Origin: Gemmatimonadota bacterium
GTDB taxonomy: Bacteria > Gemmatimonadota > Gemmatimonadetes > Longimicrobiales > Gaopeijiaceae
DNA: 64,000 nt
Direction: 5' to 3'
Assembly (NCBI GenBank): GCA_022822325.1
Contig: JAJEBW010000024.1
Span: forward strand, 1-64,000
Shown here: piece by piece, positions 53,984 through 62,922 of the stretch
Position numbering within the stretch: position 1 is the stretch's first letter
Layout: every line of letters starts with the position of its first letter
Translations under genes and position numbers: made by a program
The notes under the pieces: generated by a model
The model's database searches: none
Told to the model about the DNA's origin: nothing
Seen by the model: the letters and a program-made list of their open reading frames with translations, nothing else

Positions 53984-54568
53984 ATGAACGTCCGGTGGCA
54001 GGACTTCGAGATCACCGGCGAACTCCGCGCCCGTCGCATGGGCCAGCGCGCCCGCTGCCTGTGGCTGACCGGTCTCCCGGCCGCGGGCAAGTCCACGATC
54101 GCCAACCTCCTGGAGCGCCAACTGGCGACCCGGGGCCATCACACCTACCTGCTGGACGGCGACAATCTGCGCCACGGCCTCAACCGCGACCTGGGCTTCG
54201 CCAGAGCCGACCGCGCGGAGAACATTCGCCGGGTGGCCGAGGTGGCGCGGCTCATGGTGGATGCCGGGCTGATCGTGATCGTCGCCGTCATCAGTCCATT
54301 TCGGTCCGAGCGCGACTTCGCCCGCGGCCTCTTCGACCCCGGCGACTTCGTCGAGATCTTCGTGGACGCGTCGCTGGAAAGCTGCATCCGGCGCGACCCA
54401 AAGGGGCTCTACGCCAGGGCGATGCGCGGCGAGATCGGGGACTTCACCGGCATCGACAGCCCCTACGAGCGGCCCGAGCGGCCGGATCTGCGGCTGAATA
54501 CCGAGGAGCTCTCGTCGGCGGAATGCGTCGAGCGGGTGATGGGGAAGCTGGATCGAGTCCCGAGTTGA
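53984..54568 (+). CDS. cysC: Adenylylsulfate (APS) kinase
   Basis: 194 residues from ATG 53984; ATG 53975 also fits. P-loop GLPAAGKST, then DGDNLRHGLNRDLGF, ENIRRVAEVARLM and VISPFRSERD containing the Ser-loop typical of APS kinase. FVDASLESCIRRDPKGLYARA completes the family. It phosphorylates adenylylsulfate to PAPS, the sulfate donor used by the sulfotransferase at 34023. No ATP sulfurylase (cysN/D or sat) is in the window. It is transcribed away from the flavoprotein operon across a 183-bp gap in which I see no clear promoter. Confidence 0.92.
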   Translation: MNVRWQDFEITGELRARRMGQRARCLWLTGLPAAGKSTIANLLERQLATRGHHTYLLDGDNLRHGLNRDLGFARADRAENIRRVAEVARLMVDAGLIVIVAVISPFRSERDFARGLFDPGDFVEIFVDASLESCIRRDPKGLYARAMRGEIGDFTGIDSPYERPERPDLRLNTEELSSAECVERVMGKLDRVPS

Positions 54569-54591
54569 CGGAGTTGGCGGCGCGCGCAACA

Positions 54592-55632
54592 ATGCGAGAC
54601 CGCAAGAGCGCGGGCCGGGCCGCAGTGCGCGACCGGACCAGCGCGAGGATAGCGGAAAATCGCAATCAACCCCGCCGGAGGACGAAGATCTCCGCATCCG
54701 GATTCAGGACGAACCGCGAAGCCGTGTCGGGTCGAGCGCGGTCGGGCCCCCGGCCCTCGCGCAATCCGCGGCGTGCCGCGCGGCGCTCCCCGGCCTCGGC
54801 ACCCGCGAAGGCAGCCGCGTGGCCATACCTTCTCATCCCCCTGCTTTTCCTCCTGCTTGCTCCGCCCACCCCGGCATCTGCTCAATGGGGCGGCCGCACC
54901 CGCTGGGCCCCGCCCCGCCAACCGGGCGACGAGGCCGAACGCGGCGAGTTCACCTTCTGCCGGCTGCGCTACACTCCGGTCCGCAGAGAGTGGCTCGGAA
55001 CCGGATGGGACACCGACTACCCCGACGGCGACCGCAATCTCCCTCTGCGTCTCTCGCAGCTCACCCGGGCCGACATCGCGCGCGACGCACGCGGCGACCC
55101 CTTTCACGCGGTCGTTTCGCCCACCGAAAACACTCTCTACGCCTGTCCCTTCCTCTTCGCCTCCGATGTGGGGACGGTCCGCTTCAGCGAAATCGAGGCG
55201 GTGCGGCTGCGCGACTACCTCCTCAAGGGCGGCTTCCTCTGGGCCGACGACTTCTGGGGCGACTTCGCCTGGCGGAACTGGGCGATCGAGATGGGGCGCG
55301 TGTTGCCGGGCTACGCGATCGTGGAGGTGCCGCCCGACCATGTCCTCTACCACACCCTTTATTCGGTGGAGTCGATTCCGCAAGTGCCGTCGATCCAGTA
55401 TTGGCGCCGCAGCGGACGCACGGGAACCTCGGAGCGGGGCGCCGAAAGCGCGGTTCCCACACTGCACGGCATCATGGACGAATCGGGCAGACTGATGGTC
55501 ATCATGACCCACAACACCGATATTGCCGACGGATGGGAGCGCGAGGGCGAGGACGACGAGTTCTTCTACCTCTTCTCGCCGGACGCCTACGCCGTGGGCA
55601 TCAATGTGGTCCTCTACATGCTGACGCACTGA
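54592..55632 (+). CDS. DUF4159 domain protein
   Basis: 346 residues from ATG 54592; GTG 54724 would give a 302-residue form with a shorter basic leader. A long Arg-rich start precedes the hydrophobic segment WPYLLIPLLFLLLAPPTPASAQ, a likely signal. The domain matches DUF4159: FTFCRLRYTPVRREWLGTGWDTDYPDGDRN, then ACPFLFASDVGTVRFSE and the late TDIADGWEREGEDDEFFY. The family is found in envelope-linked gene sets with unknown role. It lies about 23 bp after cysC and may share its transcript. Confidence 0.75.
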   Translation: MRDRKSAGRAAVRDRTSARIAENRNQPRRRTKISASGFRTNREAVSGRARSGPRPSRNPRRAARRSPASAPAKAAAWPYLLIPLLFLLLAPPTPASAQWGGRTRWAPPRQPGDEAERGEFTFCRLRYTPVRREWLGTGWDTDYPDGDRNLPLRLSQLTRADIARDARGDPFHAVVSPTENTLYACPFLFASDVGTVRFSEIEAVRLRDYLLKGGFLWADDFWGDFAWRNWAIEMGRVLPGYAIVEVPPDHVLYHTLYSVESIPQVPSIQYWRRSGRTGTSERGAESAVPTLHGIMDESGRLMVIMTHNTDIADGWEREGEDDEFFYLFSPDAYAVGINVVLYMLTH

Positions 55633-55742
55633 ACGCACCGGCCGGCCGTCGGCGGCGCGAAGGGACCGGGCCGGTTGCGGCGCGCGCGGAATGCGGAAGA
55701 GGCGGCGCGAAAACCCGGGGCAATGGCGAAGGGAGAGAAGGC

Positions 55743-56429
55743 ATGGCCGAAAAGCGAATTGCCGAAGAAAGCGCGACGGACGAGGGGATCGCAGGGGAGC
55801 GAATCACCGAACCCGGCCCTGCGGCGGACCGCTGGTGGGCCGAGGGCCTCCTCTTCGAGAACTGCAACTGCACCGCAGTCTGCCCGGGACATATTCATTT
55901 CAGCCAGAAGTGCACGCAAGAACGCTGCCGGGGCTACTGGGCGATCCGCTTCGATGCCGGACGCATGGACGCTGTGGACCTTGCCGGAATCAGTGTCGTA
56001 GTGCTATACGATACGCCGCCGGTAATGGTCGAGGGCGGCTGGAAGCAGGCGATCGTAATCTCGGACCGCGCCACTCCCGCGCAGCAGCGGGCCATCGAGG
56101 AGATCCTGACCGGAAAGCGGGGCGGACCCTGGCGGATCCTCGCGCCCTTCGTTGCCGATGCGCAGCCCACCCGAACGGCGCCGGTGCGGATCGATGGGGA
56201 GCGGGGCAGGAAAACGGTGCGCGTCGCCGGAATTCTGCGCGGCGCGATTCAGGCCATCCGGGGTCGCAACCGCAACGAACCGGTCCGGTTCGTCAACATC
56301 TACAACCAGATTCACAACTCCACGCAGGTCATCGCGCGCGGCTCCACCGAATGCGACGACGGCGATTTCGTCTTCAGCACCGAGGACACCCACGGACTCT
56401 GGTCGCGCTTCCGCTGGGACGGAGCGTAG
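55743..56429 (+). CDS. DUF1326 domain protein
   Basis: 228 residues from ATG 55743 behind a good GGGAGAGAAGG ribosome site. The domain begins GLLFENCNCTAVCPGHIHFSQ with the conserved Cys cluster CNC...C seen in DUF1326, and continues QKCTQERCRGYWAI. No signal peptide. The Cys/His cluster suggests metal binding. DUF1326 genes commonly sit beside DUF2182 membrane protein genes, as here, so the two probably work together; the function is not known. Confidence 0.85.
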   Translation: MAEKRIAEESATDEGIAGERITEPGPAADRWWAEGLLFENCNCTAVCPGHIHFSQKCTQERCRGYWAIRFDAGRMDAVDLAGISVVVLYDTPPVMVEGGWKQAIVISDRATPAQQRAIEEILTGKRGGPWRILAPFVADAQPTRTAPVRIDGERGRKTVRVAGILRGAIQAIRGRNRNEPVRFVNIYNQIHNSTQVIARGSTECDDGDFVFSTEDTHGLWSRFRWDGA

Positions 56430-56506
56430 AACATGCGCGGATTCCGTCTCCGGCGTCGGGTCGGCGTCCCGGTCCCCCCGGATCGGCCGCCCGGGAGGCA
56501 GCTCCG

Positions 56507-57127
56507 GTGACCTTTGCCGCGCTCTTCGGGATGTGGCTGGCGATGACCGCCCTCATGATGGCCCCGGTCGTCTACCCCTGGTTGCGGGCGCTGCAACGGA
56601 TCGCGCGGACCCCCGCCCCCGCCCCGCCGCCCCCCCTCGCGGCCACCCCCGTCGTCCCCTTTCTGGCTGGCTACGCGGTGGCCTGGACCGGCTTCAGCGC
56701 GGCCGCCGCCCTCCTTCACTCGGTCCTCCTGGCCGCGCGGATCGCCGTTCCCTTCGGCGCGCGGGAACACCTTCTCTCGGCCGGTGCGCTCCTTCTCGCG
56801 GGCGCGTGGCAGTTCGCTCCGGCCAAGCGGGCCTGTCTCTCGCACTGCCGCTCGCCCGCCGGTTTTCTGCTCACGCACTGGCGGGATGGCTTCGTTGGCC
56901 AACTCCGTCTCGGCGCGACGCACGGCGTGCATTGCGTGGGGTGCTGCTGGGCGCTCATGGCGCTCGCTCTCGTGGTGGGGATGGCCGATCTGCGCTGGAT
57001 GGCGCTCCTGATGGGCGTCATGGTCGCCGAAACGGTTCTGCCCTGGGGTGCCCGGCTGGCGCGTCCGATCGGGGCGCTCCTCATCGTGGCCGCGGCGGTG
57101 GTCCTGGCGAGGGGGGCGCCGTCATGA
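56507..57127 (+). CDS. DUF2182 metal-binding membrane protein
   Basis: 206 residues from GTG 56507, with GGGAGG nine bases ahead. It has four or five membrane helices. FGMWLAMTALMMAPVVYPW at the start matches DUF2182, with its Met-rich helix. AGAWQFAPAKRACLSHCRSP carries the family's Cys/His signature (predicted metal site), and GATHGVHCVGCCWALM is the second conserved block. It is the usual partner of the upstream DUF1326 protein. The stop overlaps the next ATG (ATGA at 57124-57127), linking it to the lut genes. Confidence 0.87.
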   Translation: MTFAALFGMWLAMTALMMAPVVYPWLRALQRIARTPAPAPPPPLAATPVVPFLAGYAVAWTGFSAAAALLHSVLLAARIAVPFGAREHLLSAGALLLAGAWQFAPAKRACLSHCRSPAGFLLTHWRDGFVGQLRLGATHGVHCVGCCWALMALALVVGMADLRWMALLMGVMVAETVLPWGARLARPIGALLIVAAAVVLARGAPS

Positions 57128-57864
57128 AGGTCACGCTCTTCGTCACCTGCCTGGCCGACCACTACTTCGCGCAGGCGGCCGCCGATTCGGTGCGGCTGCT
57201 TCGTCGTCTCGGCTGCGAGGTCCACTTCCCCGAGGCCCAGAGCTGCTGCGGCCAACCGGCCTGGAATGCGGGGCGGAATCGCGAGGCGCGGCGTATGGCG
57301 GAGCACACGGCGCGGGTCCTTGCGGATGCCGAAGCGGTGGTGGTCCCGAGCGGGTCGTGCGCGGCGATGCTGAAGAAGTCCTATCCGAAGCTGGCCGTTG
57401 CCGGGGACGGGTCGCTCGCCGAACTGGCCGCGCACACCTGGGAGCTGGGCGAGTTCATCGTGCACCGGCTGGGCGTCACCGAGCTGGGAAATGGCTTGGC
57501 CGGACGCCGGGTCGCGATCCATCAGGGGTGCCATGCCCTCCGCGAGCTGCGTCTCGAGACCGAACCCGAACTTCTGCTGCGGGGCGCCGGGGCCGAGATC
57601 GTTCCCTGGGAAGCGCAGGACGAGTGTTGCGGCTTCGGCGGCCTCTTCGCCGTCAAGATGGGAGCGGTGTCGGCGGCGATGGCCGACCGCAAGCTCGACA
57701 CCCTGCCCGCCGTCGATTGGGTGGTCTCGGGCGATGGCGGCTGCATCCTCCAGCTCGATGGCCGGGCGCGGATGCGGCGCGCGCGGATCCCCTTCGTTCA
57801 TCTGGCGACGGCGCTCTGGGAAGGGGTGTCCTCGTTGGCGGCGAGTCCGGAAAGGGAGAACTGA
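57124..57864 (+). CDS. lutA: L-lactate oxidation iron-sulfur subunit (LutA/LldE)
   Basis: 246 residues. Two CCG motifs typical of LutA: AQSCCGQPAWNAG and DECCGFGGLFAVKMG, which with HQGCHALRELR bind the catalytic or electron-transfer iron-sulfur cluster. It is the first of the three-gene LutABC set for L-lactate (or glycolate-like) oxidation to pyruvate. Three bases separate it from lutB. Confidence 0.9.
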   Translation: MKVTLFVTCLADHYFAQAAADSVRLLRRLGCEVHFPEAQSCCGQPAWNAGRNREARRMAEHTARVLADAEAVVVPSGSCAAMLKKSYPKLAVAGDGSLAELAAHTWELGEFIVHRLGVTELGNGLAGRRVAIHQGCHALRELRLETEPELLLRGAGAEIVPWEAQDECCGFGGLFAVKMGAVSAAMADRKLDTLPAVDWVVSGDGGCILQLDGRARMRRARIPFVHLATALWEGVSSLAASPEREN

Positions 57865-57867
57865 CCG

Positions 57868-59259
57868 ATGCGGATCGAGATCGGCGACTACGGGGCGCGG
57901 GCGCGTCAGGTCATCCGCGAAGACCCGCAGGTGCGCGAAGCGGTGACCGGCGCAACCCTCGCCTTCGACGCCAAGCGGCGGCGGAGCTACGACGAGATTG
58001 ATTCGGACGCGTGGAGAAGGTGGGCCGAAGCGGTCAAGAGTCATGCCCTGACCCACCTGGACCGCTACCTCGCCGAGGCCGAGGCCCGCCTGATCGAAAA
58101 CGGCGCCGTGGTGCACTGGGCGGCGGACGCCGGCGAAGCCCGCCAGATCGTGATGGAGCTGGCGGCGGAAAACGGGGTGCGGCGGGTCGTGAAGGGAAAG
58201 AGCATGGTCACCGAAGAGATCGACCTCAATCCCGCGCTGGAGGGGGCTGGAATCGAGATCTTCGAGACCGATCTGGGCGAATACATCCTTCAGCTCCTCG
58301 ACGAACCGCCCAGTCACATCCTCGGTCCCGCGATTCATCGCACCCTGGAACAGGTCCGCGAACTCTTCGCCGAACGCCTGGAAACGCCCCCCGACGGCAA
58401 TCCCGACACCCTCGCGCGCGCCGCCCGCAAGGTTCTCCGCGACGCCTTTCTCAGCGCCGAAATGGGGATTACCGGCGGCAACTTCCTGGTCGCCGAGACC
58501 GGCACCGTCGCGCTCATCGAAAACGAGGGAAACATCCGTCTCACGACCTCGCTGCCGCGCATCCACGTCGCGATCGTCGGGATCGAAAAGCTGCTTCCGC
58601 GCATGTCCGATCTCGCGGGATTCCTTCAGCTTACCAGCCGCGCGGCCACCGGCCAGCCGATCGGCTGCTTCGTCTCGCTCATCCAGGGACCGGCCGCTCG
58701 CCCCGGCGACGACGGCCCGAAAGAGGTGCACGTCGTCCTCGTCGACAATGGCCGCACCGACGTTCTCGCGCACGAACACGCCTGGGAGGCGCTGCGTTGC
58801 GTTCGTTGCGGGGCCTGCCTCAATGTCTGCCCGGTCTATCGCCAGACGGGGGGACACGCCTACGGCTGGGTCTATTCGGGACCGATCGGTTCGGTGCTCG
58901 ATCCCGGTCTGCTGGGGCTGCGCGAGGCGATGCCGCTCCCCTTCGCGTCGTCGCTCTGCGGGGCCTGCTTCGACGCCTGTCCGGTGCGGATTCCGATCCC
59001 CGAGCTGCTCCTCGAGTGGCGGCGCGAGGCGCAGGAAGAGGGGCTGACCCCATGGAGGGAACGCGCGGCGCTGACGACTCTGGCGCAGATGGCGACGCGG
59101 CCGGGACTCTACCGGCTGGCGGGCAGGATCGGATCGCGGTTGGGGGGAAGCGCGCTGGGCCGGGCGCTGCCGATGCTGGGCGACTGGGCGCGGGAGCGGG
59201 CGCTGCCGAAGCCGAGCGAACGGAGCTTTCGGGAGCTGTGGCGGGAGGGGATCGAGTGA
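57868..59259 (+). CDS. lutB: L-lactate oxidation iron-sulfur subunit (LutB/LldF)
   Basis: 463 residues. The N-terminal LUD domain contains KGKSMVTEEIDLNPALE and GITGGNFLVAETGTVALIENEG. The C-terminal part holds two 4Fe-4S motifs, CVRCGACLNVCP and CGACFDACP. It passes electrons from lactate oxidation to the respiratory chain together with LutA and LutC. Full length for the family. Confidence 0.92.
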   Translation: MRIEIGDYGARARQVIREDPQVREAVTGATLAFDAKRRRSYDEIDSDAWRRWAEAVKSHALTHLDRYLAEAEARLIENGAVVHWAADAGEARQIVMELAAENGVRRVVKGKSMVTEEIDLNPALEGAGIEIFETDLGEYILQLLDEPPSHILGPAIHRTLEQVRELFAERLETPPDGNPDTLARAARKVLRDAFLSAEMGITGGNFLVAETGTVALIENEGNIRLTTSLPRIHVAIVGIEKLLPRMSDLAGFLQLTSRAATGQPIGCFVSLIQGPAARPGDDGPKEVHVVLVDNGRTDVLAHEHAWEALRCVRCGACLNVCPVYRQTGGHAYGWVYSGPIGSVLDPGLLGLREAMPLPFASSLCGACFDACPVRIPIPELLLEWRREAQEEGLTPWRERAALTTLAQMATRPGLYRLAGRIGSRLGGSALGRALPMLGDWARERALPKPSERSFRELWREGIE

Positions 59260-59415
59260 CCGGGCGGCAGGGCGGGTTCGCAAAGGGGGTGGCGGCGGTT
59301 TGCTGCGGCGAAAGGTGTGGCGGGGGCGGGGGATGGGTGGAGCCGTGCGGCGAGGTGGGACCGTGCGAGGGGTGGGCGTCGTGAATGCAGGAAGGCGACG
59401 CGGAGAGCGGAAACG

Positions 59416-60036
59416 ATGATCGGGCGAAGCGGCGGCGCGCGCGACCGGATTTTGCGGCGGGTCGGGGCGGCGACGGCGGCGCGGGAGCGGCGGCCGCATC
59501 CGGGTGCGCTGGCGGGGGATGGCCCGGACGATGTGGTGGCGGCCTTCGCCGACCGGTTCCGGCGCAGCGGCGGGGAGGTGGTGGCGGCGGGGATGGGGTG
59601 GAGGGGCGGGGAGCTGCTGCGGTGGTTGCGCGACCAGGTGCCCGAGGTGACCGCTGTGGCGACCGCGCCGGATCTTCCCGGGGAGCTGCGCCCGGATCTC
59701 CCCGAGGTTGCGGCCAGGGAGGCCGGGGCGGGGGTTTCGGTGGGGTGGGGTGGGGTGGCGGAGACGGGGAGCCTGATCCTTCCCTCGACGGGGGGACGCG
59801 CCGTTCAGCTTCTGCCTCCGCTTCACATCGTCTGGATTTCCGCCGACCGCATCTTCGCCCGTCTGGAACACGCGCTGCTCAGCCTCGCCGCCGACCTGCC
59901 CGCCGCTGCCGGACTGCATTCGGGTCCCAGCAAGTCCGCGGACATCGGACGCACGGTGGTCACCGGAGTGCACGGTCCGGGACGATGCGTCGCCTTCGTC
60001 AGGGGAGCGCTTCGTTCGCCCGCCGCCACGGAATGA
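59416..60036 (+). CDS. lutC: L-lactate oxidation subunit LutC/LldG (LUD domain)
   Basis: 206 residues from ATG 59416. LUD-domain features: GVSVGWGGVAETGSLILPST, LPPLHIVWISADRIF and SGPSKSADIGRTVVTGVHGP. 156 bp of GC-rich sequence with nothing recognisable separate it from lutB. Its last 38 bases overlap the convergent ATPase gene end at 59999; the final residues past VHGPGRCVAFV are probably not conserved. Confidence 0.85.
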   Translation: MIGRSGGARDRILRRVGAATAARERRPHPGALAGDGPDDVVAAFADRFRRSGGEVVAAGMGWRGGELLRWLRDQVPEVTAVATAPDLPGELRPDLPEVAAREAGAGVSVGWGGVAETGSLILPSTGGRAVQLLPPLHIVWISADRIFARLEHALLSLAADLPAAAGLHSGPSKSADIGRTVVTGVHGPGRCVAFVRGALRSPAATE

Positions 60037-61168
60037 GCTCGCCCGCCGCGCGCGACTGGGCCTCGTCGCCGCCGTAAATCACCCGCAGCTCGCAGGGACC
60101 GAGCCGGGAGAGATGGCGTCGCACCCGTTCGGCCCCGCCAAAGAAGCTCCCCGAAGGCGTTGCCCCGGCTTTCGCCTCGATCAGCGTGAATCCCCCACCG
60201 GGCTGCCCCACCACAAGATCGGCCTCCACTCCGCTCCGGTCGCGATAAAAGTGCAACCCATGCCGTTCCCCCCGGTTCGCACGCGCCTTCACGATCTCGC
60301 ACACGACCCAGTTCTCGAAGATGGCGCCGCGCAACGGATGCGACCGCAACTGACCCGGTTCACGGACTCCCAGCAGCCAGCACACAAGCCCGGCATCCAG
60401 GAAATACAGCTTGGGCATACGCACAAGCCGCTTGCGAAGATTGGCAAAGAAAGGCGGCAAGCGCAGGACAACGAATCCGGCTTCAAGCACGCTCAGCCAG
60501 GCCTTTGCGGTCGGCTGCGAAATGCCGCAATCCCCCGCCAGCGACGAGTAGTTCAGCAGTTGGCCGGTCCGGCCCGCACAAAGCTCGAGAAAGCGTTGAA
60601 AGGCAACCAGGTCGCCGACATTGGTGACTGTGCGCACATCGCGTTCCAGGTAGGTGGCCACATAGGACGCCAGCCAGCGCGCGGGATCGAGCTTCCGGTT
60701 GAAGATGCGCGGGAATCCGCCGTTGAAGAGGGCGTCCTCCAGGGTCGCGGGCGAGCGGCCAAAGCGCGTGATCTCGTCCCAGGTCAGCGGCAAGAGGTGG
60801 AGAATTCCGGTCCGCCCGGCAAGCGACTGGCTGACCGACGACAGCAACGCGAGGTTCTGCGAACCGGTGAGGATCCAGCGGCCGGGGGTGGGGTCGTCGT
60901 CGATGATGCCCTGCAGGTAGGAAAGCAGGTCGGGCGCGCGCTGGATTTCGTCGAGAACGGCGCCATTGGGAAGGTGCGCCAGAAACCTCCGCGGATCTTC
61001 CAGCGCGAAGGCGCGGACGTCGGGAGCTTCAAGGGTGCGGTAGGGGTGATTGGGGAAGACGGCCCGGCAAAGAGTGGTCTTTCCGCTCTGGCGGGGACCG
61101 GTCAGCGTCACGGCGGGCGCCTGGGACGCGGCGCGCAAGAGCTCCGGCGTGATGTCGCGCTCAATCAT
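59999..61168 (-). CDS. DUF4143 AAA ATPase
   Basis: 389 residues from ATG 61168. N-terminal AAA_14 ATPase: Walker A TGPRQSGKTTL, Walker B AVLDEIQRAPDLL, sensor WILTGSQNLALL. The C-terminal DUF4143 part has NWVVCEIVKA and a nuclease-like FYRDRSGVEADLV...LIEAKAG, a PD-(D/E)xK pattern of the restriction-endonuclease fold. The family's cellular job is unknown; many copies look like solitary accessory genes. A palindrome at 61262-61276 lies 94 bp upstream. Confidence 0.87.
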   Translation of the reverse strand: MIERDITPELLRAASQAPAVTLTGPRQSGKTTLCRAVFPNHPYRTLEAPDVRAFALEDPRRFLAHLPNGAVLDEIQRAPDLLSYLQGIIDDDPTPGRWILTGSQNLALLSSVSQSLAGRTGILHLLPLTWDEITRFGRSPATLEDALFNGGFPRIFNRKLDPARWLASYVATYLERDVRTVTNVGDLVAFQRFLELCAGRTGQLLNYSSLAGDCGISQPTAKAWLSVLEAGFVVLRLPPFFANLRKRLVRMPKLYFLDAGLVCWLLGVREPGQLRSHPLRGAIFENWVVCEIVKARANRGERHGLHFYRDRSGVEADLVVGQPGGGFTLIEAKAGATPSGSFFGGAERVRRHLSRLGPCELRVIYGGDEAQSRAAGELIPWRRANEALP

Positions 61169-61261
61169 GGGGAAACCTCCGATCAAGGACGGCGGGGGCG
61201 ACACTCGGGGAACGGTCCACCCATGCTGACGCGAACGCGGGCGGGACGCAAGTAGCCAATC

Positions 61262-61276
61262 CAAAATCGGATTTTG
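61262..61276. promoter_or_regulatory. AT-rich palindrome CAAAATC-G-GATTTTG
   Basis: Perfect 7-bp arms around one central base, in the 183-bp gap upstream of the DUF4143 ATPase gene and downstream of the 61352 gene. The AT content is out of keeping with the region. It could be an operator of a small dimeric regulator or part of a promoter. Confidence 0.4.
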
Positions 61277-61351
61277 AATCAGCCGTCGGCTTCCCAAGGA
61301 TTCAAACCCATCCCTGCCGACAATCAGATCCCGGTACCCCAGCGTAGCCGG

Positions 61352-62887
61352 TCAGGCCGTCCTGACAAGTCGCTCCGACGCAAAACGGATGGCTCTTCGA
61401 CTTCCCTCGGACCAGGTGCCGCCGATGGCTGCGGCGGATGCCTGCGACCATGCGGCGACGCTGCGCCGCACGTCTTCGGCAAGTTCCGAATTCGACATAT
61501 TGACGGCGACAGTCTTCCCCTTCAGAACAACGGTCTTTCCCTTCAGGTAGGTATCCCGCGCGAACCCGGAGCACGAGTCCTTCCATTCCACCGACCCAAA
61601 CCATTCACGAACGAGTCGTGCCAGTTCGTCGGCCTTCGGCTCGGCCTTGTCGTAGAGTTTGGTGACGAGGAAATAGCTCACGAGACCCAGCATGATTGCC
61701 AACCAGGCGGGCGCCGGAATTAGTTGCGTGGCACCGATCAACGCCGCCGCACCGGCAACGCCCCGGCCCCCACCGCTGACAAGTCTCCCGAGGCCCGCCC
61801 CGTGCCGAGCCTGGTGGAAGCACCTCGCGAGGCCAATGAGCGTGACGATGACCATGATCGGGTTGGCGCCGACGAGCGCAGAGAAACCCAGACTGGCAAC
61901 GATCTCGGTGAAGCGCCGAGTGTCCTGCTTGTTCCACATCAGAATGACGGCAATCGCGCCCATCGCTGCGCCGAGCAACTCGGTGCCCGTGAAGGTGGCC
62001 ATGTCCTTCGTCCAGCTTCGGTTGATTCCCAGCGTCTCCTTCAGGAAGCTGGCCACGCTGTCGAACGCTTCCTTGTCCCAGCTCACTACTGGCAGACCTC
62101 TGGGCGTTACCATGTCCTTCCAGAGTGCGGAGACATAGCCTTGAGCGTTTTCCAGCCATGGCGCGTCAGGGAACCTCTCGGCCACAGCCTTCCATGCGCC
62201 GACGAAATCATGACTGCCGTCAAAGATGCGATGGTCCGCGCCATGCTGCTTGAGGGTGTTGTAGATGTGGTCGAGTGCCTGGTCGTATTGGGTCGCGGAG
62301 CCGGATGCGAAGGTTGCGCGCATCCAGCGATCCATATGGACAGCGATATCCGTTGCGAGCACGGCATTTGCGAGGTTGGCCGCCGAGACGGCCGTTCTGG
62401 TGGCTCCCTTGCGCACGCCGCTCCCGACGGTCGCGGTTGCACCGACTACTGCTTTCCCGGCTGTGGTCGTCGCCTTCCCGGCTTTCTTCGTAACCGACGC
62501 GCTGGTCTTGACAACACATTCTCCCGCCCGTGCCGCCGCCCGGCCTGCAGTCGCCAGCCCGTCCCCGGCGATCCGGCCGCCCTTTGCGACCTTCGTTCCC
62601 GCAGCGCTTCCCGCCTCTCCCATCTTCTCGCGCACAGCCCCGGCCGCCTCGGCTACCCCCTTGGCCGCGGCCTGGCCAGCCTCTGCTACCGTCTCCCTTG
62701 CCGCCTTCAACGCCTCTGCGGACTGCTTGACAACCATGACACTTCCCTGGCTCGAGGTGCGCGATTCCCATGCCTTACTTGACGACATCCACCCCGCAAC
62801 CCCCACTTGGGTGATGAAGCTAACGCCCCCGTCAAGCACCTTCCCCGCGTCCATCCGCTCCAAGGTGAACCGCCCATGATCCCGCAT
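61352..62887 (-). CDS. Ala-rich helical membrane protein of unknown function
   Basis: 511 residues from ATG 62887 (GGAAGG seven bases ahead, GC-rich third codon positions throughout); ATG 62737 gives 461 residues. Residues about 50-165 are an amphipathic run of Ala, Gly, Lys and Glu (VAEAGQAAAKGVAEAAGAVRE, AGKATTTAGKAVVGATATVG) like LEA or apolipoprotein repeats. A globular part follows with HIYNTLKQHGADHRIFDGSH. Two or three hydrophobic segments come next (LLGAAMGAIAVILMW, ALVGANPIMVIVTLIGLA, PAWLAIMLGLVSYFLV). No family recognised. The build suggests a membrane-inserting or surface-associated protein. Confidence 0.6.
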   Translation of the reverse strand: MRDHGRFTLERMDAGKVLDGGVSFITQVGVAGWMSSSKAWESRTSSQGSVMVVKQSAEALKAARETVAEAGQAAAKGVAEAAGAVREKMGEAGSAAGTKVAKGGRIAGDGLATAGRAAARAGECVVKTSASVTKKAGKATTTAGKAVVGATATVGSGVRKGATRTAVSAANLANAVLATDIAVHMDRWMRATFASGSATQYDQALDHIYNTLKQHGADHRIFDGSHDFVGAWKAVAERFPDAPWLENAQGYVSALWKDMVTPRGLPVVSWDKEAFDSVASFLKETLGINRSWTKDMATFTGTELLGAAMGAIAVILMWNKQDTRRFTEIVASLGFSALVGANPIMVIVTLIGLARCFHQARHGAGLGRLVSGGGRGVAGAAALIGATQLIPAPAWLAIMLGLVSYFLVTKLYDKAEPKADELARLVREWFGSVEWKDSCSGFARDTYLKGKTVVLKGKTVAVNMSNSELAEDVRRSVAAWSQASAAAIGGTWSEGSRRAIRFASERLVRTA

Positions 62888-62922
62888 CAAATGCCTTCCC
62901 AGCACCCCCCAGGAGCCCGCCC

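Noticed and set aside
61295-61345. Possible tRNA-like sequence near AGGATTCAAACCC
   Set aside because: I could not build acceptor, D and anticodon stems around it.
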